A DNA stretch of 64,000 nt from an uncultured Phascolarctobacterium sp. (GTDB lineage: Bacteria > Bacillota > Negativicutes > Acidaminococcales > Acidaminococcaceae): the NCBI GenBank assembly GCA_958448515.1, contig CAUDEF010000008.1, positions 1 to 64,000 of the forward strand, read 5' to 3'. Numbering within the stretch: the stretch's first letter is position 1; each line of letters opens with the position of its first letter. The notes under the pieces were generated by a model, which worked only from the letters and a program-made list of their open reading frames with translations, did no database searches and was not told the origin of the DNA. Position numbers and translations under genes: made by a program. Positions 1-8,734 of this stretch are shown piece by piece.

Positions 1-53
1 AACGTCGAAAGTACTTGGCTGGAAGCGGCCTGGGAGGATAGAAAGCTGCCGGT
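1..53 (+). rRNA. rrf: 5S ribosomal RNA, 3' end only
   Basis: The first ~53 bases match the 3' third of bacterial 5S rRNA: the GTACTTGG...CCTGGGAG hairpin arm followed by a GGATAG loop and the closing 3' strand. A strong terminator follows at once, as expected for the last gene of an rrn operon. The 5' part lies outside the window, so the exact ends are approximate. Confidence 0.8.
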
Positions 54-55
54 TG

Positions 56-88
56 AAAAGCACCTACAAGCGTAGGTGCTTTTTTCTT
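56..88 (+). terminator. rRNA operon terminator
   Basis: The stem AAAAGCACCTAC / GTAGGTGCTTTT with a four-base loop is followed by a long T tract. It directly follows the 5S rRNA end. Confidence 0.9.
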
Positions 89-139
89 TTTGTTTTTCTG
101 ATATTTTGATAACTGTTGTTATTTAAATATTGCTTTAAT

Positions 140-148
140 TGATATAAT
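140..148 (+). promoter_or_regulatory. Extended -10 promoter for the ABC exporter gene
   Basis: TGATATAAT is a perfect extended -10 element (TGn plus TATAAT). No convincing -35 box lies 16-18 bases upstream. It sits between the rRNA terminator and the ABC gene. Confidence 0.55.
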
Positions 149-200
149 ATTATAGAATAATAAACATGTATTAAAAATATTAAATATTATTGGTGAAATT

Positions 201-1943
201 ATGCTAAAAAAACTTATTCCATATTATCGTCCTTATAGAAAAACTCTTCTGATTACTTTATTAGGAGCAGTAATTACATCAGTTGTAGAGCTTTTTTTTC
301 CTTTGTATATAAGACACATTATGAATGATATTTTGCCTTTGGCAAATATCAATTTGCTTTTACAGGCTGCAGCCGGATTACTTTTTCTATACTTGTTTAA
401 CTGCTATATTAACTATAAAGTTGCTATTCACGGCCGTGTTATAGGAGCTTTGATTGAACAGGATATGCGCCGAGAAATTTTCAGGCATGTTCAGTCCATG
501 AGTTTCAGATATTTTGATAATCAACGTGTTGGACAACTGGTATCACGTATTGTAGGCGATGTAGGTGAGATACGTGAGCTTATTTTTTTGGCACCTAATT
601 ATCTGCTTGTTTGCTCTATTTTTATGTTGGGAACAATAGGCATTTTATTTTATCTGAACTGGCAGCTGGCATTAATTGTAAATATTTTATTGCTGGCAAA
701 GGCTTATGATTCTGTAACCATAAACCGTAAACTCAAAAAGGCAGGTCGTGAATCTCGCAGCCAGGTAGGTAATATTAATGCTCATACTACAGAAAGTCTC
801 AATGCTGTAAGGTTAGTTCAGTCCTTTAATAATGAGCAGCTGGAAGTTAAAAAATTAGATATTGTAGCTGAAAAATTATTGGCTGCAAGAAAGAAGTCTT
901 TTAAATTGCTGGCTCATTCAAATACGAGCATGGTCTTTTTTTCTAATATTACTAATCTGGTAATTATTGTTGTCGGCGGTATTCTGATAACATATGATAA
1001 GATGTATATAAGTGACCTGGTTGCATTTTTGCTTTACGTGTCTATTTTTGTTCGACCGATTTTAAGGCTTAATGCGCTTGCGGAGGTTTATCAGAAGGGA
1101 TATGCCAGTTTTCAGCGCTTTCAGCAGCTGATGGATGTTGCTTCGGAAATTAAAAATGCTCCTGATGCTGTTGATGCGGGAGTTTTGCAGGGCAATATAA
1201 GTTTTAATAATGTTACTTTTGCTTATGATGGCAAGGAACCGGTTATAGAGAAATTGTCTTTGGATATAAAAAAAGGCGAGTCAGTGGCTTTTGTTGGTGG
1301 TACAGGTGTAGGCAAAAGTACTTTATGCAATCTGATTCCTCGCTTTTATGATTTGCAGTCTGGCAGGATTACTATAGACGGCATTGATATCAGAGAAATG
1401 ACATTAGATTCTTTGCGCCGCAATATAGGTATTGTTCAGCAGGATATTTTTCTGTTTTCCGATTCAGTTCGCAACAACATTGCTTATGGCAATCCAAATG
1501 CTTCGTTTGATGAAATTGTAAGTGCAGCCAAATTTGCAGAGGCAGACAGATTTATTGAGCAATTGCCTTCCAAATATGACACTGAGCTTGGAGAACGCGG
1601 GGTAAAGCTTTCGGGAGGTCAGAAACAGAGAATTGCTATTGCAAGAGTTTTTCTTAAAAATCCACCTATTCTTATTTTGGATGAAGCTACTTCATCACTT
1701 GATAATGAAACTGAAAAACATATTCAGACTGCGCTCAACAGTTTATCAAAAAACAGAACTACTCTGATAGTTGCTCACAGACTTGCGACTATCAGAAATG
1801 TTGACAGAATCATTGTTTTAGGTCGCAGAGGTATTCTGGAACAGGGTTCGCATGATGAACTGCTTTCTTTGAAAGGTGAATATTATAAATTGTATATGGC
1901 ACAGTTTAGCGAATCTGAAAATGAAAAAGCTCTTATTTTATAA
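201..1943 (+). CDS. ABC exporter, fused membrane and ATPase domains (MsbA/multidrug type)
   Basis: This 580-residue half-transporter would work as a homodimer in the inner membrane and export a lipid or drug-like substrate. The first ~310 residues hold the transmembrane domain with several hydrophobic helices. The ATPase follows: Walker A GGTGVGKST near residue 366, signature LSGGQ near 470, Walker B ILILDEA near 490 and the switch histidine in VAHRL. Length and order fit the MsbA/LmrA/BmrA class. The substrate cannot be told from sequence; an MsbA role in lipid A transport is possible if the cell is diderm, but no lipid A genes are nearby. It stands alone between two terminators. The Shine-Dalgarno (GGTGAAA) is weak. 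Confidence 0.9.
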   Translation: MLKKLIPYYRPYRKTLLITLLGAVITSVVELFFPLYIRHIMNDILPLANINLLLQAAAGLLFLYLFNCYINYKVAIHGRVIGALIEQDMRREIFRHVQSMSFRYFDNQRVGQLVSRIVGDVGEIRELIFLAPNYLLVCSIFMLGTIGILFYLNWQLALIVNILLLAKAYDSVTINRKLKKAGRESRSQVGNINAHTTESLNAVRLVQSFNNEQLEVKKLDIVAEKLLAARKKSFKLLAHSNTSMVFFSNITNLVIIVVGGILITYDKMYISDLVAFLLYVSIFVRPILRLNALAEVYQKGYASFQRFQQLMDVASEIKNAPDAVDAGVLQGNISFNNVTFAYDGKEPVIEKLSLDIKKGESVAFVGGTGVGKSTLCNLIPRFYDLQSGRITIDGIDIREMTLDSLRRNIGIVQQDIFLFSDSVRNNIAYGNPNASFDEIVSAAKFAEADRFIEQLPSKYDTELGERGVKLSGGQKQRIAIARVFLKNPPILILDEATSSLDNETEKHIQTALNSLSKNRTTLIVAHRLATIRNVDRIIVLGRRGILEQGSHDELLSLKGEYYKLYMAQFSESENEKALIL

Positions 1944-1955
1944 GAGCTTTTTTCT
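1924..1955 (+). terminator. Terminator overlapping the end of the ABC exporter gene
   Basis: AAAAAGCTCTTA pairs with TAAGAGCTTTTT and a T run follows. The stop codon lies inside the hairpin. Confidence 0.85.
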
Positions 1956-1968
1956 TTAAGTTAAATTA

Positions 1969-1977
1969 TGTTATAAT
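1969..1977 (+). promoter_or_regulatory. Extended -10 promoter for trmK
   Basis: TGTTATAAT is a perfect TGnTATAAT element 34 bases upstream of the trmK start. The -35 region is T-rich and unremarkable. Confidence 0.55.
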
Positions 1978-2010
1978 TTTATGTTAGAGATATATAATTT
2001 TGGAGGTATT

Positions 2011-2709
2011 ATGAATATTGGTGCTAGACTTGAAACTATAGGTAAATATGTTCCTGAGAATTGTGTGCTAGCTGATATAGGTACTGATCATGCTTATCTG
2101 CCTGTATGGCTGTTAAAAAATAATAAAATAAGTTTTGCTGTTGCCGGAGATATTGCTGATGGACCCTGCTTAGCTGCTAAAAATACGGTAGCTATGTACG
2201 GTTTAAAAGATAAAGTTGCTGTGCGTAAAGGTAGCGGACTGAAAGTTTTAGACGTAAATGAGGTTAAGTGTATTGCTATTGCCGGTATGGGAGCTACTAC
2301 GATAATTTCTATTTTGGCTGATGATATGCAAATTGCAGTAAGTGCTGAAAGACTGATTTTGCAGCCTATGGCGGGAGCTCCGATATTACGCAAATGGCTG
2401 TGTGAAAACGGCTGGCGTTTAGTGGCTGAAGATCTTGCTGAGGATGGCAAGCATCTTTATGAAATCATTGTAGCTGAACGAGGTGTCAGTGATGATTATA
2501 CCGCAGCTGAACTGGAAATTGGCCCTATACTTTTGAAAAATGGTCACTCATTGCTGAAAAAGCAGATTGAAAAACAATTACATAGTTATAAGATGCTTTT
2601 AAACAGTATGGGCAAAAGCGAATGCGCTATGCAGAGCAAAAAGTTTAAAGAGGCTGAATGTTTGTTGAAACAAATGGAGGTTTTGGCTGATGACTGTAAC
2701 AGTAAATGA
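2011..2709 (+). CDS. trmK: tRNA (adenine-22-N1)-methyltransferase TrmK
   Basis: TrmK (YqfN) methylates N1 of adenine 22 in the tRNA D-loop region, using S-adenosylmethionine. The N-terminal Rossmann methyltransferase fold shows the SAM-binding DIGTDHAYLP motif near residues 21-30 and the family AGMGATTI motif further on. A helical, Lys/Glu-rich C-terminus follows, as in B. subtilis TrmK. The start chosen is the ATG with GGAGG five bases upstream; an earlier in-frame ATG at 1981 lacks a ribosome site and falls at the promoter. It overlaps the next gene by 20 bases, the usual trmK-nif3 pairing in Firmicutes. At 232 residues it has normal length. Confidence 0.9.
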   Translation: MNIGARLETIGKYVPENCVLADIGTDHAYLPVWLLKNNKISFAVAGDIADGPCLAAKNTVAMYGLKDKVAVRKGSGLKVLDVNEVKCIAIAGMGATTIISILADDMQIAVSAERLILQPMAGAPILRKWLCENGWRLVAEDLAEDGKHLYEIIVAERGVSDDYTAAELEIGPILLKNGHSLLKKQIEKQLHSYKMLLNSMGKSECAMQSKKFKEAECLLKQMEVLADDCNSK

Positions 2710-3469
2710 TATTATAAAACTGGTAGAGGAACTTGTGCCTGTTTCTTTGGCAGGAGATTGGGATAATGTGGGTTTAATTATCGGCAGAATTAATGCTCCT
2801 GTAAAGAAGGTATTGCTGGCTTTAGATATAACTAAAGAAGTTGTTCAGCAGGCTGTAGACATGAAATGTAATTTGATTATTACGCATCACCCTGCTATTT
2901 TTAAAGGAATAAAAAATGTTACTGATAAAAATTGGCAGGAAGAATTATTGCTTACTCTTATTGAAAATAAAATTGCTGTTTACAGTGCCCATACTAATTT
3001 AGACAGTGCAACTCGTGGAGTTAACGGAGTATTGGCTAAAAAACTTAAATTGGAAGATCGTGATATTTTAGATGAAGAAAGTGGTATAGGAAGAATTGGC
3101 ACTGTGGCTGAAAGTTCTTTAGATGAATTTGCTAAATTTGTTAAAGAAACATTAAAAGCTGATTATGTGGTAGTGGCAAATGCCGGAAAAAATGTCAGCA
3201 AGGTTGCAGTATGCGGTGGAGCCGGAAGTGATTTTATAGACATTGCTTTAGCTAAAGGCGCAGATACTTTGGTAACAGGGGATATTAAATATCATGAAGC
3301 GCAAAAGGCTGTATTTAGCGGTTTAAATATTATTGATGCCGGACATCAGGCAACAGAATTACCTGTATTGGAGACTTTGGCAGATACTTTGTCATTACGT
3401 TTTACGGAAAGAGATATGGGAATTCTTGTAAAAATTGCTGATGAAACTTTGTTAATGAAACATATATAA
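2690..3469 (+). CDS. Nif3-like dinuclear metal centre protein (YqfO/GTP cyclohydrolase I type 2)
   Basis: This 259-residue Nif3/YqfO family protein has a conserved dinuclear metal site. The ligands can be seen in ITHHPAIFKG near residue 65 and in GHQATELPVLE near the C-terminus. GDIKYHEAQ is another family signature. It lacks the PII-like insert found in longer YqfO proteins. The biochemical role of the family is unsettled; GTP cyclohydrolase and other hydrolase roles have been proposed. It begins inside the 3' end of trmK with GGAGG upstream of the ATG and is probably translationally coupled. Family assignment is secure; function is not. Confidence 0.9.
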   Translation: MTVTVNDIIKLVEELVPVSLAGDWDNVGLIIGRINAPVKKVLLALDITKEVVQQAVDMKCNLIITHHPAIFKGIKNVTDKNWQEELLLTLIENKIAVYSAHTNLDSATRGVNGVLAKKLKLEDRDILDEESGIGRIGTVAESSLDEFAKFVKETLKADYVVVANAGKNVSKVAVCGGAGSDFIDIALAKGADTLVTGDIKYHEAQKAVFSGLNIIDAGHQATELPVLETLADTLSLRFTERDMGILVKIADETLLMKHI

Positions 3470-3481
3470 GCAGGTGATTTT

Positions 3482-4408
3482 ATGATTAGTGAACTGAAAG
3501 CTGGCACTAAAGTTTGTCAGGCTATGCTTGTAAGAGTGCAGAAAATAGGAAATTCATCTAACGGTGGGGTATTTGCCAGAGGAATGGTTGAGGACAACAG
3601 CGGCCGAGTTCCCTTTATCTGTTTTGAGGCAGGTCTGGTAGACAAATTAAGAAATATAGAAGTGCCTACGGCGTTTATGGTTGCCGGAAATGTTGATATC
3701 AGTAAATTTTCTTCTGATATGTCTTTGCAGGTAGTGATTCAGAAAATTGATGATTTGCTGCCGGAGGATGATATTACTAATTTACTTCCCAAAGGAAATT
3801 TTGATACTGAGTTGTATAAAAGTAAACTTACATTATTTATTAACTCTGTGAAAACACCGGCTTTAAGAAGCTTACTGGAAAATATTTTTTCGGGTACCTT
3901 ATACGAAAAATTTGTTATTAATCCTGCGGGAATGAGATTGCATCATGCGTATATAGGAGGCTTATTGCAGCATTCTGTTGATGTTGCAGGTATTGCTGTT
4001 GCCCTTGCCAATCAGATTGGTGATGTGGATAAGGATCTTGTTATTGCCGGAGCGCTTCTGCATGATATTGGCAAATTAAAAGAAATTTCTTCTCAGATAG
4101 GTTTTCCCTATACCAGTGAGGGAAGGCTGCTGGGACATATTTCAATTTCAGTGCTAATGATTCAGGAAGCAGCCGCAAAATTAAAAATTCCTTCTGCAAG
4201 ACTGGAGCAGTTAATGCATATTCTGTTATCTCATCATGGGGATCAGGAAAAAGGTTCTCCTGTTGCCTGCGCTACGAAAGAGGCATTTATTGTTCATTAT
4301 GCTGATGAAATTGATGCGATTATGAATCAGTTTGGTACTCATGAGGGAAAATCTCCCTGGGAGTATAATAAAATGCTGCAAAGATATCTTTTTCATGAAG
4401 AAATATGA
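3482..4408 (+). CDS. yhaM: 3'-5' exoribonuclease YhaM family (OB fold plus HD domain)
   Basis: This 308-residue protein has an N-terminal OB-fold nucleic-acid-binding domain (about residues 1-100) and a C-terminal HD phosphohydrolase domain. HHAYIGGLLQHS, LLHDIGK near residue 192 and LLSHHG supply the metal ligands. The arrangement matches YhaM/Cbf1, a 3'-5' exonuclease that trims RNA ends and also acts on single-stranded DNA. It overlaps the next gene by four bases (ATGA), so the trmK, nif3, yhaM and YgjP-like genes form one transcription unit. Length is typical. Confidence 0.88.
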   Translation: MISELKAGTKVCQAMLVRVQKIGNSSNGGVFARGMVEDNSGRVPFICFEAGLVDKLRNIEVPTAFMVAGNVDISKFSSDMSLQVVIQKIDDLLPEDDITNLLPKGNFDTELYKSKLTLFINSVKTPALRSLLENIFSGTLYEKFVINPAGMRLHHAYIGGLLQHSVDVAGIAVALANQIGDVDKDLVIAGALLHDIGKLKEISSQIGFPYTSEGRLLGHISISVLMIQEAAAKLKIPSARLEQLMHILLSHHGDQEKGSPVACATKEAFIVHYADEIDAIMNQFGTHEGKSPWEYNKMLQRYLFHEEI

Positions 4409-5121
4409 GTGAATTTATTATCATAAAGGATAACCTGAAAATATTTTGCAGGCGCAGACCTGTTAAAAATATTTATCTGAAAGTAAATTCTGAAGGTCAG
4501 ATATTTTTATCAGTACCTGTTTGGACATCTGAAAAAGTAATAAACAATTTTCTTGAAGATAAAAAAATATGGCTGCAGAAAGCTTTACAAAAGAACTTAC
4601 AGCAAAAGTGTTTTGAAGAAAGTTTGCTGAATAGTACAAATAAGGCACTGATCTGGGGCGAGCTATATAATATTATCTTTAAGGTTGGTCATAATCAGGC
4701 ACTGAAATTTAACGGTAATGATTTACTTATTTTTACCCGAAAAGAAATAACGCCTGCAATGCAGAAAAAATATCTGGAGAAAATATATAAGGAGTTACTG
4801 AGCAGCAAACTAAAGGAACTTTTTACAGTTTGGCAAAAAAAGATGCACTTGTATGCTGGTGACATAAGAATACGAACAATGAAAACAAGGTGGGGAAGCT
4901 GTAATGTAAAAACCGGGAATATAACAATCAACTCCAAGTTGATTCAATATCCTGAAATTTGTCTTGAGTATATTGTCGTGCATGAACTGGCGCATTTGTA
5001 TGAAGCAAGCCACAGTAAAAAATTCAGGGATTTTGTTGAGTATTATCTGCCTGACTGGCAGTACCGCCGGAAATTACTTAATGATTATCTGAGTACTTTG
5101 AATAATGAAAATCTTTTGTGA
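4405..5121 (+). CDS. YgjP-like zinc metallopeptidase domain protein (DUF45)
   Basis: This 238-residue protein matches the YgjP/DUF45 family, which is related to WSS1/SprT-type zincins. The zinc motif HELAH is at about residues 193-197, with a third histidine in ASHSKKF shortly after and the family motif TRWGSCN before it. Biological role is uncertain: E. coli YgjP has been described as having nucleotide phosphatase activity, while the fold suggests protease ancestry. It overlaps the preceding exoribonuclease gene by four bases. No signal peptide or membrane segment is visible, so it is probably cytoplasmic. Confidence 0.85.
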   Translation: MSEFIIIKDNLKIFCRRRPVKNIYLKVNSEGQIFLSVPVWTSEKVINNFLEDKKIWLQKALQKNLQQKCFEESLLNSTNKALIWGELYNIIFKVGHNQALKFNGNDLLIFTRKEITPAMQKKYLEKIYKELLSSKLKELFTVWQKKMHLYAGDIRIRTMKTRWGSCNVKTGNITINSKLIQYPEICLEYIVVHELAHLYEASHSKKFRDFVEYYLPDWQYRRKLLNDYLSTLNNENLL

Positions 5122-5146
5122 AAACAAACTGTATATTTAATACTTA

Positions 5147-5155
5147 TGGTATAAT
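5147..5155 (+). promoter_or_regulatory. Extended -10 promoter for the two-component system run
   Basis: TGGTATAAT is a perfect extended -10, 36 bases upstream of the response regulator start. The -35 region is poor, as expected for this promoter class. Confidence 0.6.
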
Positions 5156-5190
5156 ATGTAATAATGCAGTGTATGTCAGGAGTGAAATTT

Positions 5191-5886
5191 ATGAATAAAC
5201 AAAAAATATTGATTGCTGACGATGAAGCTCAGATCAGGGAAATTTTACGTATTTATTTTGAAAAAGAAGGCTTTGAAGTTATTGAGGCCGAAGACGGTGC
5301 TGCTGCAATTTTAAAAGTACAGTCAGAAAAACCGGATATTTTGCTGCTGGATATTATGATGCCTGTACTGGATGGTATTGAAGTATGCAAACAGGTTAGA
5401 AAAATGTCTGATTTACCTATTATTATGGTTACAGCTAAAGATGAAGATGATGACCGTATTGCTGGTCTTGAAATTGGCGCGGATGATTATATTACCAAGC
5501 CTTTTAATTCCAGAGAGGTTGTTGCGCGTGTCAAAGCTGTATTAAGACGTGTAGGCACTCAGGAAAAGAAGGGTGACGTTTCCAGAATTACCTATGACGG
5601 ACTTGTTATTGATATGGACGAATATCAGGTAACTGCTTTTGGCAATAAAATGACATTTACCACTAAGGAAATGGAATTGCTCTGGTGTCTGGCGTCCAAT
5701 CCTGGTAAAGCTTTTTCCAGAAATCAGCTGCTTGAAACTATTTGGGGTTATTCCTATTATGGTGATACAAGAACTGTTGATACACATATTAAACGTATCA
5801 GACAAAAGCTTAATATTCCGCCTGACTCCACTTGGGATATTACAACTATCTGGGGTGTCGGCTATAAATTTGAGGTTAAGGAATAA
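5191..5886 (+). CDS. OmpR/PhoB-family response regulator
   Basis: This 231-residue DNA-binding response regulator has an N-terminal receiver domain with the acidic pair in IADDEAQ, phospho-acceptor Asp54 in LLLDIMMP and the conserved Lys in ITKPFN. The C-terminal winged helix shows TTKEMELLW and GYSYYGDTRTVDTHIKRIR. The start is the ATG six bases after AGGAGTG; an upstream in-frame ATG at 5164 lies too close to the -10 box. It is followed four bases later by its histidine kinase. The nearest functional models are PhoP/WalR/ResD types, but the target genes cannot be read from the sequence. Confidence 0.93.
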   Translation: MNKQKILIADDEAQIREILRIYFEKEGFEVIEAEDGAAAILKVQSEKPDILLLDIMMPVLDGIEVCKQVRKMSDLPIIMVTAKDEDDDRIAGLEIGADDYITKPFNSREVVARVKAVLRRVGTQEKKGDVSRITYDGLVIDMDEYQVTAFGNKMTFTTKEMELLWCLASNPGKAFSRNQLLETIWGYSYYGDTRTVDTHIKRIRQKLNIPPDSTWDITTIWGVGYKFEVKE

Positions 5887-5889
5887 TTA

Positions 5890-7446
5890 ATGAAACAGTC
5901 ATTAAGTACACGTCTGATGTATAGCTTTATGGCTATCATCGTTGTCATTGTTGTAGGTGTTACAGCAGGTATTTCTTATCTTATTGCTGATTACTTTTTC
6001 AAGATTAAAGAGCATGAGCTTGCCCAAAAAGGTCATGAAATGGCAGAAACTATAGAGTATTTCATTCGTATGAATGACAGAGATACTCTTTACCGTTATA
6101 TAATTGCTGTAGACAGGCTTGTGGGTGCGCGTATATGGCTTTTTGATGATAAGTATCAGCTTTTGGCAGCTTCGTATGTTGACGAGAAAAAGGAAAGCGG
6201 TGAAGATGTTTTAAACTACTTTTTTAATCTCACCAGCACAGAGGCTGATAATAAATTACAAACTGCCGAAGGAACAGCTTTGTTAGATAAAGAAATTAAA
6301 CAGGGCAAGCTGTCTGATAAGGTAAAAGTAATATTAGATGATATTTATGATGGAAAATCTGTAAAATCACAGATTTTCCATCCATATTATAAAGAACAGG
6401 TTATTTTAGTTGGTGTGCCGTACAGTGATCCTGTAAGCAAAGCGAAGGGCGCAATCTTAATGACCGAGCCATTAAGCGGTTTTGACAGTTTTCTGCGCAA
6501 CGTTTATATTTATACGGCCATAGTAGGTATTATTGCGCTTATTTTCAGTTTATTCCTTGTAAGACGTTTGTCACAGCTGATTATAAAACCATTAATACGT
6601 ATGAAAGACAGTGCTGCTGCCATGGCGTCAGGAGATTATTCCAAACGTGTCAACATTACTGGAGAAGATGAGGTTGCAGAACTGGGACAGGCGCTTAATT
6701 CCTTAGGTGCAGACCTTGATGCGTATGTTACCAAAATGGAACGTACTGAGAAAATGCGCCGAGATTTTGTTGCTAATGTATCTCATGAACTGCGTACACC
6801 AATTACAATTATCAGAGGCTACAACGAGGCCATATCTGACGGAATGGTTACCGATGCAGCACTGATTCAGCGTTACAGGGGACTGATAAATGAAGAAACA
6901 ATACGTCTGGAGCGTATGGTAAGAGAGCTTCTTGATATCAGCAGGCTGCAGTCCAGTGATGAGCTTTCAACTGCAAATATGGAAGAGCTTCCTCTGGCTG
7001 TTATAATAAGAAGCGTTGCTGAAAAATTAATGGTAAACAGTGTTAAAAGAAATGTAACTTTTAATATTCATGTTGATGAAAGTATAAAAATATTGGGCAA
7101 TGGCGACCAGATGGTACAATTAATATTAATTTTAAGTGATAATGCCTTGAAATATTCTCCCGAAAATGGTACTGTATCATTAGGTGCGAAAAAATTGGAA
7201 GATGGGTCGGTTTTAGTAACTATAGCTGATGAAGGACCGGGTATTCCTGAAGAGGATATTCCGTTTATCTGGGAGCGTTTTTATAAGGTTGACAAATCTC
7301 ATTCCAGAAATGTTCCGGGAACTGGTCTTGGTCTGGCTATTGCTAAAGAAATTATTCGCATGCATGGCGCTAAAGCCAATGTAATAAGCAAATGTGGTGA
7401 AGGCACTACATTTGAAATAAAATTTCCAAAAGGTAAGGTAGTATGA
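5890..7446 (+). CDS. Membrane sensor histidine kinase with HAMP domain
   Basis: This 518-residue kinase is the partner of the preceding response regulator. It has a transmembrane helix at about 11-34, an extracytoplasmic sensor of ~170 residues with no recognised PAS signature, a second helix at about 205-225, a HAMP linker, and a dimerisation domain with His299 in VSHELRTP. The ATPase domain has an N box around Asn418 (LSDNALKYSP), G1 DEGPGIPEED and G2 GTGLGLAIAKEI. Every catalytic motif is intact. The signal is unknown. It overlaps the next gene by four bases, so sensor and downstream genes are likely cotranscribed. Confidence 0.93.
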   Translation: MKQSLSTRLMYSFMAIIVVIVVGVTAGISYLIADYFFKIKEHELAQKGHEMAETIEYFIRMNDRDTLYRYIIAVDRLVGARIWLFDDKYQLLAASYVDEKKESGEDVLNYFFNLTSTEADNKLQTAEGTALLDKEIKQGKLSDKVKVILDDIYDGKSVKSQIFHPYYKEQVILVGVPYSDPVSKAKGAILMTEPLSGFDSFLRNVYIYTAIVGIIALIFSLFLVRRLSQLIIKPLIRMKDSAAAMASGDYSKRVNITGEDEVAELGQALNSLGADLDAYVTKMERTEKMRRDFVANVSHELRTPITIIRGYNEAISDGMVTDAALIQRYRGLINEETIRLERMVRELLDISRLQSSDELSTANMEELPLAVIIRSVAEKLMVNSVKRNVTFNIHVDESIKILGNGDQMVQLILILSDNALKYSPENGTVSLGAKKLEDGSVLVTIADEGPGIPEEDIPFIWERFYKVDKSHSRNVPGTGLGLAIAKEIIRMHGAKANVISKCGEGTTFEIKFPKGKVV

Positions 7447-7961
7447 TGTTAAAGTATGTATGTCCCGATTACAGAGTAAAAAGTATTTTTGATATTTCTC
7501 CTAAATGGCTGAAACGTAACGGCTATAATAAAATTGTTGTAGATATTGATAACACATTGTTGCCCAGAGATAAAAATCTTGTAGGACCTCGTGTGATGAC
7601 ATGGGTGCGTCAGATGCATCAGCAGGGAATAAATATTGCTCTTATTTCCAATAACGGCGGCGATCGCATTAAGGGTATTGTTCGCCAGACAGGTTTGGGC
7701 GCTGTAATGCGTGCAGCTAAACCTTTGCCGCTTAGTTATAAACGTATTGTTAAAGGCATGGGCGGCGGCAAAATTTTATTTGTCGGCGATCAGCTTTTAA
7801 CTGACGTTTTGGGTGCTAAAATTTCCGGCTTGCCGGTAGTTTGGGTTCAGTCTTTAGGCGGTAAGGAGCACTTTATTACCAGATGCACCAGAAAGATTGA
7901 AAAATTCCTTGCAAACCGTTTAGTAAGCAGCGGTAAAATGCCTAAGGAGCGCGTATTATGA
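7443..7961 (+). CDS. YqeG-family HAD phosphatase
   Basis: This 172-residue HAD-superfamily subfamily IIIA phosphatase has nucleophile motif VVDIDNTLLP (Asp34, Asp36), motif II ISNNGG and motif IV FVGDQLLTDVLGA. YqeG proteins of Firmicutes belong here; relatives include the phosphatidylglycerophosphate phosphatase Gep4/PgpA-like enzymes, so a role in phosphatidylglycerol synthesis is possible but not shown by sequence. ATG codons at 7443 and 7446 are both possible. It overlaps the kinase upstream and the nitrilase downstream by four bases each. Confidence 0.87.
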   Translation: MMLKYVCPDYRVKSIFDISPKWLKRNGYNKIVVDIDNTLLPRDKNLVGPRVMTWVRQMHQQGINIALISNNGGDRIKGIVRQTGLGAVMRAAKPLPLSYKRIVKGMGGGKILFVGDQLLTDVLGAKISGLPVVWVQSLGGKEHFITRCTRKIEKFLANRLVSSGKMPKERVL

Positions 7962-8734
7962 AAATAGCTTTGCTGCAAATGCGTATTTTGGAAAAAAATA
8001 AAGAGGCAAATGCAGCAAGAGGACTTGCTTTATTAAAGCAGGCTGCTCCTGAGCATGACTATATTATTCTTCCGGAAATCTGGACAACTGGCTATTCACT
8101 GGGCAGACTGAAGGATGAATGTGAAACGCTGGACAGCGATATCATTGCTGAAGTGTGTAAAATTGCCCGGGAATGCAACTGCAATATAGTTGCCGGTTCT
8201 GTTCCGTTGCTGAAAGAGGGAAAGATTTTCAATTCTTCACTGGCTGTTAATCGTCAGGGAGAAATTGTAAATGTTTATGATAAGACTCATCTTTTTGGCT
8301 TATTTAAAGAAGAAGAGTTTTTCGCTCCCGGAAATAATTTTTCAGTTTATAATCTTGACGGTGTTTGCTGCGGTTCTTCTATTTGTTATGATCTTAGATT
8401 TCCTGAGCTTTTCAGGCATCTTGCTCTTCAGGGAGCAGAGATTATTTTCTGTCCTGCTGAGTGGCCGGAGGCACGTGGAGATATATGGCGCTTGCTGGCG
8501 CAGGCCAGAGCAGCAGAAAACCATATTTTTCTTGTGGCAGTTAATTGTTCCGGAGAATTTAAAGGAGCACCGTTTTATGGTCATTCCATGGTTGTTGCAC
8601 CAAGCGGCAAGATTATTGCCGAAGCCGGAATGGATGAAGAGATTGTTTCCTGCAGTATAGATCTGGATGAAATAAAGCAGGTCAGACAAAGATTGAATGC
8701 TTTGGCGGATGTACGCAAGGAGCTGATACAATAA
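7958..8734 (+). CDS. Carbon-nitrogen hydrolase (nitrilase superfamily, omega-amidase-like)
   Basis: This 258-residue cytoplasmic amidase has the family triad: Glu40 (ILPEIW), Lys109 (YDKTHLFG) and Cys143 (SSICYDLRFPE). The sequence around the cysteine and FGLFKEEEFFAPG resemble the Nit2/YafV omega-amidase branch, which hydrolyses alpha-ketoglutaramate or ketosuccinamate to clean up transamination by-products. Substrate assignment is inference from family. It starts within the end of the YqeG gene (ATGA overlap), and its stop codon shares one base with the start of the next gene, so all three are probably coupled. Confidence 0.88.
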   Translation: MKIALLQMRILEKNKEANAARGLALLKQAAPEHDYIILPEIWTTGYSLGRLKDECETLDSDIIAEVCKIARECNCNIVAGSVPLLKEGKIFNSSLAVNRQGEIVNVYDKTHLFGLFKEEEFFAPGNNFSVYNLDGVCCGSSICYDLRFPELFRHLALQGAEIIFCPAEWPEARGDIWRLLAQARAAENHIFLVAVNCSGEFKGAPFYGHSMVVAPSGKIIAEAGMDEEIVSCSIDLDEIKQVRQRLNALADVRKELIQ